Shown: piece after piece, positions 1-5,893 of the stretch
Layout: each line of letters opens with the position of its first letter
Numbering within the stretch: position 1 is the first letter of the stretch
Notes under the pieces: generated by a model
The model's input: the letters and a program-made list of their open reading frames with translations, nothing else
Told to the model about the DNA's origin: nothing
The model's database searches: none
Made by a program: the position numbers and the translations under genes
From: Boseongicola sp. SB0675_bin_26
GTDB lineage: Bacteria; Pseudomonadota; Alphaproteobacteria; Rhodobacterales; Rhodobacteraceae
Assembly: GCA_009843725.1 (NCBI GenBank)
Contig: VYCX01000555.1
Location: forward strand, 1-7,526
Reading direction: 5' to 3'
DNA length: 7,526 nucleotides

Positions 1-2
1 GG

Positions 3-113
3 GAGGCGTACGACAATCCTCCCTTCACACCTTCGGAATTTGTTCGCGACCTAGCAGCGAAGGGGCTATGCCGACTAGCTGCCCGGACAGGGGCGCACCG
101 GAACCAGATCTAG
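3..113 (+). CDS. Possible C-terminal tail of an unidentified protein (5' end outside window)
   Basis: Frame 3 is open from the window edge to a TAG at 111-113. It encodes 36 residues that begin EAYDNPPFTPSEFVRDLAAK and end TGAHRNQI. The peptide has a protein-like mix of acidic, aromatic and aliphatic residues and an amphipathic helix-like stretch (EFVRDLAAKGLCRLAAR). About 22 of 36 third positions are G or C. The tail recalls the last helix of small PIN-domain or toxin-like proteins, but I cannot assign a family from so short a piece. The competing frame (ATG at 68, open to 328) gives a low-complexity, Pro/Ser/His-rich product that looks non-coding. Sequence to the left is needed to confirm this gene. 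Confidence 0.35.
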   Translation, partial: EAYDNPPFTPSEFVRDLAAKGLCRLAARTGAHRNQI

Positions 114-504
114 GAGAGGCGGTCCACCGCCCGCAATTGTCGTTTCTTCACTCTTCCATGCCATTTGCCGGTTCGGGGGCGAGCTGCGTCATTCGACCGG
201 ACTCATTGTCACCTTGGCCGCGACCCGAAACAGATCCGGAGAGCCATCACTCCATCGCGCTTCCCGCACGCCACCTGAAGCTGCCTGACTTCCTTGACTG
301 GCAGACGAAAGAGACTGTCGCAGCATGATAAACAACTTTGACTCCACCCGGACCAGAACATGCAATTGCACAATCAATCAGGATGCAGTAACAAGATCGC
401 AATGCGGCCCGATGTTCCGGTCGCATGGTGCGGAGCACTCCCGTCTCCGGAGCCGTCCAGCAAGGTGAACAGGACACCGCTGCCGGCAAATCACGAGGGT
501 TCCC
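114..504. other. Intergenic region upstream of the desaturase gene
   Basis: This is a stretch of about 390 bases without a convincing gene. The open frames in it (68-328 plus, 189-377 minus, 247-489 minus) give compositions that match no recognisable family and lack good ribosome binding sites. It contains the promoter candidate and the palindrome listed separately, and a leader of roughly 130 bases before the desaturase start. I see no tRNA, no CRISPR-like repeats and no strong terminator hairpin with a T-run. Confidence 0.6.
338..366 (+). promoter_or_regulatory. Candidate sigma70-type promoter for the desaturase-Rieske unit, with palindrome over the -10
   Basis: TTGACT at 338-343 matches the -35 consensus at 5 of 6 positions. 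After a 17-base spacer, TGCAAT at 361-366 matches TATAAT at 4 of 6. The -10 lies inside the perfect palindrome TGCAATTGCA (361-370), which could be an operator that blocks polymerase. Initiation near 373 would leave a leader of about 130 bases. This is a consensus match by eye. Alphaproteobacterial promoters are degenerate, so it remains tentative. Confidence 0.35.
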
Positions 505-1464
505 ATGGCAAATCCCATTGTCACGCCCCTGACCCAGGCGCTGGCCGAGGGGAAGCTTTCACGCGAGGAACTGAAGCAGTTCATGCGCCGGTCGGACGGG
601 CCGGCCTTGCGCCGCCTGGTCCTTTGGATCGGGCTCCTATCCGTCACCACGGCGCTGATAGCGCTTGCATGGAACAGCTGGCTGATATGGCCCGCAATGC
701 TGTTGCAAGGCACCGTGCTTGTGCACCACTTCGCGCTCCAGCATGAATGCGTGCATTACACGGCGTTCCGCACCCGCTGGATCAACGACCTCGTCGGGCA
801 GATCTGCGGGCTCATCATCATGCTTCCGCACAGGTTCTTCCGTTACGAGCATTGCGACCATCACACATACACGCAGCTGCACGGCGAGGATCCGGAAATG
901 ATCTCGATGCCCACGACATTCGGGGCGTACCTCTGGTACCTGAGTGCCGTTCCCTACTGGCGCAGCAAGTTCACCGAGGTATTCCGACACGCGATCGGGC
1001 GGCTAAACGCAGCGGAGAAGAAGTTCATTCCCGTGGAGGAACACAAGACCGTATTCATGGATGCGCGCCGGATGCTGGCGATCTACGCCACCATCTTCCT
1101 TGGCATGGCCACGACGGGCTGGTGGGGCCTGATCTGGTACTGGATCATTCCGCTGTTCCTGGGCGAACCGGTGATGCGATTCGTTCGGATGACGGAACAT
1201 GTCGGGCGACCGACCGTCGCCCAAATGTCCGAGAACACCCGGACAAACCTCGTCTCCGCCCCATGGCGCTTCCTTTGCTGGAACATGAACTATCACGCCG
1301 AACACCACTACGTGGCCTCCGTGCCCTTTCACGCCCTTCCCAAGCTGCACGAGAAGCTGAAGGACCATATCCACGTCGAACGGCACGGCTACCTCGGAGC
1401 GCATCTAGACATCCTGCGCCAGCTGACGCAGCGCGAACGGGTCGCGGCAGTGAACCGGACGTGA
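505..1464 (+). CDS. Membrane diiron fatty-acid-desaturase-family oxygenase (MocD-like)
   Basis: This 319-aa integral membrane protein belongs to the fatty acid desaturase/hydroxylase superfamily, whose di-iron centre activates O2 using electrons from a ferredoxin. All three histidine boxes are present: HECVH (80-84), HCDHH (116-120) and HAEHH (264-268, in the context NMNYHAEHHY). Hydrophobic segments lie at about 38-73, 96-108 and 190-224. The EHVG...NTRTN stretch before the third box is typical of bacterial members. The ATG at 505 has GAGGG five bases upstream. The stop overlaps the GTG start of a Rieske ferredoxin, so the two are probably co-translated and the ferredoxin is the likely electron donor. 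The pairing resembles MocD/MocE of rhizopine catabolism, where a ferredoxin-dependent oxygenase is linked to demethylation. The family is certain. The substrate is not: lipid desaturation remains possible, but the neighbouring sarcosine oxidase genes make hydroxylation or demethylation of a methylated amine attractive. Confidence 0.9.
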   Translation: MANPIVTPLTQALAEGKLSREELKQFMRRSDGPALRRLVLWIGLLSVTTALIALAWNSWLIWPAMLLQGTVLVHHFALQHECVHYTAFRTRWINDLVGQICGLIIMLPHRFFRYEHCDHHTYTQLHGEDPEMISMPTTFGAYLWYLSAVPYWRSKFTEVFRHAIGRLNAAEKKFIPVEEHKTVFMDARRMLAIYATIFLGMATTGWWGLIWYWIIPLFLGEPVMRFVRMTEHVGRPTVAQMSENTRTNLVSAPWRFLCWNMNYHAEHHYVASVPFHALPKLHEKLKDHIHVERHGYLGAHLDILRQLTQRERVAAVNRT

Positions 1465-1781
1465 ACAAGGCAAGGCGTTCCTGGACCGATCTGATCGCGG
1501 TGGACGCTCTGGAGCGTAACTGGGTCACTCGGGTGTCACTGGGCCCGCGGTTGGTTGCAGTCTACGACACGCCGACCGGCATCTTTGCATCGCTGGCGCA
1601 TTGCAACCATGGAGGCGCCGATCTTTGCGACGGGTATTTTGACGGTCACGTCATCGAATGCCCGTTGCACCAAGGCGCATTCGATGTCCGGGACGGAAAT
1701 CCCGTCTGTGCGCCCGCAACGCGCCCGATGAGGGTGTTCGAGACCCGCGTGGAGAACGGAATGGTACAAGTCAGGGTCTGA
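1461..1781 (+). CDS. Rieske [2Fe-2S] ferredoxin, oxygenase component (MocE-like / dioxygenase ferredoxin type)
   Basis: This is a 106-aa soluble Rieske ferredoxin that would carry electrons from a reductase to an oxygenase, here most likely the diiron protein encoded just upstream. The cluster ligands are C48 and H50 (CNH) and C67 and H70 (CPLH), with 16 residues between the pairs, as in ferredoxins of multicomponent oxygenases. Residues 71-79 (QGAFDVRDG) also follow the family pattern. The length is typical for the family (about 100-110 aa). The start is taken as GTG at 1461, which shares GTGA with the desaturase stop. No ATG in this frame fits, and there is no strong Shine-Dalgarno, so expression probably depends on translational coupling. 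The frame is open far upstream, but only inside the desaturase gene. No ferredoxin reductase gene follows, because the next gene is convergent. Confidence 0.9.
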   Translation: MNKARRSWTDLIAVDALERNWVTRVSLGPRLVAVYDTPTGIFASLAHCNHGGADLCDGYFDGHVIECPLHQGAFDVRDGNPVCAPATRPMRVFETRVENGMVQVRV

Positions 1782-1784
1782 AAG

Positions 1785-2183
1785 CTACTCGTCGCCGATC
1801 ACCGCCATCGCGTCGATCTCGACCAGCAACGCCGGGTCGGCAAGCGCGCTGACCACGACACCGGTCGAGCAATGGTGCACGTCCTCGAACCAGCGGTTGA
1901 TCGCGTCGTAAACCGCCGGGCGATAGTCGATGTCGGTAACATAGACGGTCAGTTTCACGACGTCCTTCAGGCTGCCGCCGGCTTCGGTCATCCAGCGCTC
2001 GATGTTGCGGCAAGCCTGATCCGCCTGCGCGCCGGGATCACCCTCCCCCACGACGGTGCCGTCCAGAAGCGTGCCGACCTGGCCTTGCATGACGACAAGA
2101 TCGCCTCGAACCCGGATGGCCTTGGAGTAGGTCGCCTTCGCGTGATAGCGAGTCTCGTACTTGTGGATGTGCGTCCGTGTCAT
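1785..2183 (-). CDS. RidA/YjgF/YER057c/UK114-family protein, apparently lacking the deaminase arginine
   Basis: This 132-aa protein has the Rid fold signature, including GDLVVMQGQVG (27-37), the DVVKLTVYVTD strand (74-84) and the C-terminal VEIDAMAV (121-128). True RidA proteins hydrolyse reactive enamine/imine intermediates and use an arginine in a P-A-R-S motif. Aligned by eye, the matching stretch here is HCST (104-107), with Ser106 in the arginine position, as in the Rid4-7 groups, whose function is less defined. The start at 2183 is chosen because GGAGG (2189-2193) lies five bases upstream. Another ATG four bases earlier is out of frame and too close to that site. The gene lies 13 bases after soxG as the last gene of the sox operon and ends 3 bases from the convergent Rieske gene. 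A role in clearing imines made by the oxidase is plausible but unproven. Confidence 0.9.
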   Translation of the reverse strand: MTRTHIHKYETRYHAKATYSKAIRVRGDLVVMQGQVGTLLDGTVVGEGDPGAQADQACRNIERWMTEAGGSLKDVVKLTVYVTDIDYRPAVYDAINRWFEDVHHCSTGVVVSALADPALLVEIDAMAVIGDE

Positions 2184-2196
2184 TCATGCCTCCGAA

Positions 2197-2697
2197 TCAA
2201 CGCAGCGCGCGTGTCAGGCAGTCCTCCATCATGTCGCCGTAACTCTGCTCGACGGACACGTCGAACCCGCCTGCACATCGGCGAACCAGCGCCTTCTGGC
2301 CAAAGAACTCGGTAAAGGTCACTGCATCCTCCGGGAATGCAGTTTCATGCAGGTCGAGCGGGCAGCCGATGGCCAGTACATGCGCCACATCGGCTCCAGC
2401 GACGCGAAAGGTCGTCATGGTGTCCGAGATCCTGACGATGCTCACTTCAGCCGGGGCCAGGTGCGGACGCAACGCAGCGTTCAATTCATCCTCACGATCA
2501 ATGTCCGCGTGCAAGAGCCAATGGCGCGGACCTACATGGTCGAGCGAAAGGCCATCCGCACTGCGACGGCGATTCGCCTCTGTCGGAAATCCCGGGAGAA
2601 TCTCCGCGCCAATCCATTCAACCAGGGCGTTCTCCGCCCCCTTCAGGTCGAAACAGGCGCTGATCGGAAGCCTTTCGAATGATGCGTTGTAGCTCAT
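2197..2697 (-). CDS. soxG: Sarcosine oxidase, gamma subunit
   Basis: This 166-aa protein is the small gamma subunit of heterotetrameric sarcosine oxidase. It packs against the C-terminal folate-binding part of the alpha subunit and resembles a GcvT-like fragment. Recognisable family segments are the VSIVRISDTMTTFRVAG strand-turn (85-101), GCPLDLH (111-117) and FTEFFGQKALVRR (128-140). It is at the short end for the family. Its ATG at 2697 directly follows the soxA TGA (TGAATG), and GAGG at 2704-2707 gives a six-base spacing, so it is translationally coupled to soxA. The position between soxA and the Rid gene fits the canonical soxB-D-A-G order. Confidence 0.92.
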   Translation of the reverse strand: MSYNASFERLPISACFDLKGAENALVEWIGAEILPGFPTEANRRRSADGLSLDHVGPRHWLLHADIDREDELNAALRPHLAPAEVSIVRISDTMTTFRVAGADVAHVLAIGCPLDLHETAFPEDAVTFTEFFGQKALVRRCAGGFDVSVEQSYGDMMEDCLTRALR

Positions 2698-5634
2698 TCA
2701 GGACCTCATCCTCAGGCCGTCGGGATCATGGAACACCGGCTCCCCGACCGTGGCGGCGACCGTCGCGTTCTTCAAGCGGACGTGAACGGTTTCGCCGTGC
2801 CGTGACTTTCCGTTCTCCAGAAGCGCCAACGCGACCCACCGGTCAAGGACGACGCTCCAGACGCAGGCGGTCACAAGCCCTTCGGACGGACGCTTCTCTC
2901 CGCCGGGGGTCAACGGTGCACCCTCCGGGATCTGGTCATTCGGATCCGCAGGCAGCAAGCCCACGAGCTCACGTCGAACTGCCTTGCCCCTGCGTCGCAG
3001 TTCAACCGAGCGCTTGCCGACGTAGTCCGCCTTCCTCTTCGACATGATCCAGCTCATGCCGAGGTCGTGCGCATCCACCGTGCCGTCCACTTCATGTCCC
3101 AAGGAAAGGAATCCCTTCTCTACCCGCAGCACGTGGCTGGCTTCCGACCCCACCGGCTCGATCCCGGAAGGTGCGCCGGCTTCCATGATCCACTCCCAAA
3201 GATCGCGCATGTGCCGAGGCGCAACGTTTATCTCGAACGACAGTTCGCCCGTGAAGCTGACCCGAACGACACGCGCCGGCAGCCCGGCCACATGGCCGTC
3301 CGCGAAACGCATGAACGGCAGTTCCTCGGGCGAGAGATCGATGTCAGTGCCCAAGGCGGCCATGACCTCGCGCGCCCTCGGGCCGCATACGGTCGCGTTG
3401 TTCCACTGGCTGGTCACGGTCGTCACGTGGACGCTCCAGTCCGGAAACTGCGTCTGGAGCAACTCCTCCATGTGCCCGTGCACGGCGTCCGCATGTGCCG
3501 TGGACGTGGAGACAAGCCAGCGGTGCTCTCCCAGTCGCATGGCAACACCGTCGTCAAGGATCAGGCCGTCCTCCGTCAGCATGAGTCCGTAGCGGCACTG
3601 GCCGGGCTTCAGGGTGGACATCAGGTTCGTGTAAACGTGGTCGAGGAAGCGACCGGCATCGCGCCCCTTCAGCTCGAACTTCCCAAGCGGGGAACCGTCA
3701 TAGACTCCGACGCATTCCCGCACGGCACGGCATTCGCGGTTGACAGTCTCTTGAAAGGTCTCGTCGCCGCGCAGGAAATATCCCGGTCGCCGCCAACGGG
3801 CGCCGGCCTCGTACATGAACGCGCCCCGATCGAGGTTCCATTGCGTGACCGGCGTGTGGCGGTATGGCAGAACGACGCTTTCTTCACGGATGCCTCCGAT
3901 CGCTCCAAAGGACACGGGAGAGTAAGGCGGGCGGAAGGTCGTTGTGCCGACATCCTGAAGCGGCACGCCCTTTTGCAGTGCAATCGTGCCGATAATGTTA
4001 ATGTTGCCCGTCTTTCCCTGATCGAGCCCCATGCCGCCTGTCGTGTACCGCTTGACATGCTCGACATTTTCATAACCCTCACGAAGCGCGAGATGCACAT
4101 CGTCGACCGTGACGTCGTTCTGAATGTCCAGGAATGCCCTGCCCTTGGCGCCCGGTGCATCGACGCGCCAAAGCGGTGTGATCGCGTAGCTTTCCCCGGT
4201 CGTCGTCGGAAGATCGGGCATTTCCGTTCCCGTTATCATGGCCGCCGCCTCTGCACCGGTTCGCAATGCTGAAGCGAGCGACAGTTCTCCGGACGCGCCG
4301 CCGACGGATACGCAGGCCTGCGCCGCCTCGTCCGGCACGAATGTCGCGAGAGATTCGTCGTAGCGGAGACTTCCGCGAGACTGGGAAAACAGGTGAACGG
4401 CCGGGCTCCATCCACCTGAGTGGAGCAGCAAGTCACAGTCGATCGTCGAGGCCCCTTGCCCGTCTCGCTTGGAAACGGCTGCGCCCTTGACCGACCGCCT
4501 CCCTCGAACGCCGATGACGACGGAACCGCCCTTGACCGGGATGCCTCCAGCCAAGTCTCTTGCACTGTCAGGAACCGGATCGCGGCTGTCCACGATTGCG
4601 GCGACGTCAACGCCCGACGCCAGAAGGTCAGCCGCGGCGGCATACGCGCTGTCGTTGTTGGCGAAGACCACAGCCCTTTCGCCAGGCTTCACGGCAAATC
4701 GGTTCACGTAGGCCTGAGCGGCCGAGGCCAGCATCACGCCTGGACGGTCGTTGTCCGGAAAGACGAGGCCCCTTTCGATCGCTCCCGTCGCAAGTATCAC
4801 CTTCCCCGCCCGCACCCGCCAGTTCCGTTCAAGCATGCTTGGGTTGGCAGGTGAGCGCTCGTTCACCATCAGGAAGTTGTGCTCGCGGTATGCCCAGACA
4901 CACGCGTCCTGCAAATGCGTGACATTGGGCATCGACGTCAGCTCGGCAACGGATTCAGCCACCCACTCCAACGCAGGTCTTCCGGCGATCTCCATGCGTC
5001 GGTCGAGCAGGCTCCCGCCTGCCTCGGTTCGTTCGTCAGCCAGGAAGACCCGACGCCCGGCGCGACCGGCAACCAGGGCCGCCATCAGCCCAGCCGGCCC
5101 CGCCCCGACGACAAGAACGTCTGCATGCGCGTGCACCGCCTCGAAATGCCCGTCCGGCGGCGGCGCGTCCGGCGGCGGCGCGTCCGGCGCGCCGGCAAGG
5201 CCCGCGGCCCTGCGGATGGCCGGCTCGTAGAGGCGCCAGCCCGGCCACTTGAACGTCTTGTAGTAGAAGCCTGCCGGGATGAGCCCCGCAAACAGCTGGC
5301 TGACCGCGCCAAGGTCAAGTCCCGGTGACGGCCAGCAATTCACCGACCGCGCGGCCATCCCGTCTTCGAGCCGGACCGTTGTCGCCGCCCGGTTGGCGGA
5401 TGCGTGGCAACCCTCCAGTTCCACCAGCGTCGCCGGTTCCTCCGGGCCGGACCCGACGATCCCTCGAGGTCGATGATACTTGAAGCTTCGTGCCGTCAGG
5501 CGCACGTTGCTGGCAAGCAGTGCGGAGGCCAGGGTGTCGCCCGAAAATCCCCTGTACCCCTTCCCGTTGAAGCGAAAGGCCAGCGGCCGGCTTCGGTCAA
5601 TCCTTCCGCCCGAAGCGAGACGCCTATCCCGCAT
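2698..5634 (-). CDS. soxA: Sarcosine oxidase, alpha subunit
   Basis: This 978-aa protein has the normal family length and is the large subunit of heterotetrameric sarcosine oxidase. The complex oxidises the N-methyl group of sarcosine to glycine, H2O2 and formaldehyde, or methylene-THF when folate is bound. Domain order: a ferredoxin-like N-terminal region (about 17-100, with GDTLASALLASNV at 32-44); a Pro/Asp-rich linker (about 150-162); a dinucleotide-binding domain with GAGPAG at 177-182; a second nucleotide segment at AVVFANNDSAY (321-331); SGGWSP (406-411) and RYTTGGMGLDQGKTGN (529-544); and a GcvT-like folate-binding half from about 565, including GKFELKGRDAGRFL (651-664) and SFTGELSFEINV (793-804). 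The ATG at 5634 has GAGGGG (5642-5647) seven bases upstream and lies inside the end of soxD, an 11-base overlap. The N-terminal region lacks a [2Fe-2S] cysteine motif, as is usual for SoxA. Related alpha subunits act on other secondary amines, so sarcosine itself is inferred. Confidence 0.95.
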   Translation of the reverse strand: MRDRRLASGGRIDRSRPLAFRFNGKGYRGFSGDTLASALLASNVRLTARSFKYHRPRGIVGSGPEEPATLVELEGCHASANRAATTVRLEDGMAARSVNCWPSPGLDLGAVSQLFAGLIPAGFYYKTFKWPGWRLYEPAIRRAAGLAGAPDAPPPDAPPPDGHFEAVHAHADVLVVGAGPAGLMAALVAGRAGRRVFLADERTEAGGSLLDRRMEIAGRPALEWVAESVAELTSMPNVTHLQDACVWAYREHNFLMVNERSPANPSMLERNWRVRAGKVILATGAIERGLVFPDNDRPGVMLASAAQAYVNRFAVKPGERAVVFANNDSAYAAAADLLASGVDVAAIVDSRDPVPDSARDLAGGIPVKGGSVVIGVRGRRSVKGAAVSKRDGQGASTIDCDLLLHSGGWSPAVHLFSQSRGSLRYDESLATFVPDEAAQACVSVGGASGELSLASALRTGAEAAAMITGTEMPDLPTTTGESYAITPLWRVDAPGAKGRAFLDIQNDVTVDDVHLALREGYENVEHVKRYTTGGMGLDQGKTGNINIIGTIALQKGVPLQDVGTTTFRPPYSPVSFGAIGGIREESVVLPYRHTPVTQWNLDRGAFMYEAGARWRRPGYFLRGDETFQETVNRECRAVRECVGVYDGSPLGKFELKGRDAGRFLDHVYTNLMSTLKPGQCRYGLMLTEDGLILDDGVAMRLGEHRWLVSTSTAHADAVHGHMEELLQTQFPDWSVHVTTVTSQWNNATVCGPRAREVMAALGTDIDLSPEELPFMRFADGHVAGLPARVVRVSFTGELSFEINVAPRHMRDLWEWIMEAGAPSGIEPVGSEASHVLRVEKGFLSLGHEVDGTVDAHDLGMSWIMSKRKADYVGKRSVELRRRGKAVRRELVGLLPADPNDQIPEGAPLTPGGEKRPSEGLVTACVWSVVLDRWVALALLENGKSRHGETVHVRLKNATVAATVGEPVFHDPDGLRMRS
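5152..5191. repeat. 15-bp in-frame tandem repeat in the soxA linker
   Basis: On the plus strand the unit GTCCGGCGGCGGCGC occurs at 5152-5166 and 5167-5181, then as a partial copy at 5182-5191. Read on the minus strand it encodes repeated PDAPP units, giving the run DAPPPDAPPPDG (151-162) between the N-terminal domain and the FAD/NAD-type domain. The 15-bp unit keeps the frame, so gain or loss of copies would only change linker length. Confidence 0.9.
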
Positions 5635-5881
5635 CGCCAGACCCCTCGACGACGCAATGCGTTCGCGTGTCCCGCCAGATCGTCAACCAAGTGCCGCATC
5701 CCTTCACATGCCACCAGCGCTCCTCAACCGGGCCAAGCGGATTCGGGACAGTTGTCAGCCAATCGACCCAGTCTTCATCGCTTGCCGCATGCGGATCGGG
5801 CCGGTCCGGCTTCACGGGACCGCCATACGCGAACTCGCTTTCGTTTCGGTGACCGCAGAAAGGACATGGGATGAGCATCAT
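5624..5881 (-). CDS. soxD: Sarcosine oxidase, delta subunit (zinc-binding)
   Basis: This 85-aa protein is the small zinc-binding delta subunit of heterotetrameric sarcosine oxidase, a structural component of the complex. The predicted zinc ligands are present: C6 and C9 in CPFC, and H58 and C62 in WWHVKGC. Family landmarks are the MMLIPCPFCG start, the SEFAYGG stretch (15-21), NPLGPVEERWWH (47-58) and WRDT (69-72). The start at 5881 is the first of two consecutive ATGs and has GGAG (5890-5893) eight bases upstream. It begins 12 bases after the soxB stop, and its last 11 bases overlap soxA, so it is in the same transcript. It is slightly shorter than most family members but looks complete. Confidence 0.95.
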   Translation of the reverse strand: MMLIPCPFCGHRNESEFAYGGPVKPDRPDPHAASDEDWVDWLTTVPNPLGPVEERWWHVKGCGTWLTIWRDTRTHCVVEGSGDAG

Positions 5882-5893
5882 CGGTCCGGCTCC

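Noticed and set aside
68..328. 86-codon plus-strand ORF in the left intergenic region
   Set aside because: The composition is Pro/Ser/His-rich with no recognisable motif or good ribosome binding site, and it overlaps the more protein-like frame ending at 113.
321..343. TGATAA and TTGACT upstream of the desaturase as a copy of the sox operator
   Set aside because: The match to TTGRTAAYGT is too weak and the arrangement is not an inverted repeat with the same spacing.
747..1460. Long in-frame extension of the Rieske gene upstream of its GTG
   Set aside because: It is a shadow of the desaturase gene. The translated residues are Arg/His/Pro-rich noise, and the Rieske domain is complete from 1461.
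3067..4272. 401-codon plus-strand ORF opposite soxA
   Set aside because: SoxA on the minus strand matches its family end to end. The opposite frame is Arg/His-rich and typical of antisense open frames in GC-rich DNA.
5330..5600. Possible [2Fe-2S] cluster in the SoxA N-terminal ferredoxin-like domain
   Set aside because: Only scattered cysteines (C76, C100) are present, without the spaced cysteine motif. The lack of a cluster is normal for SoxA, so it is not a finding.
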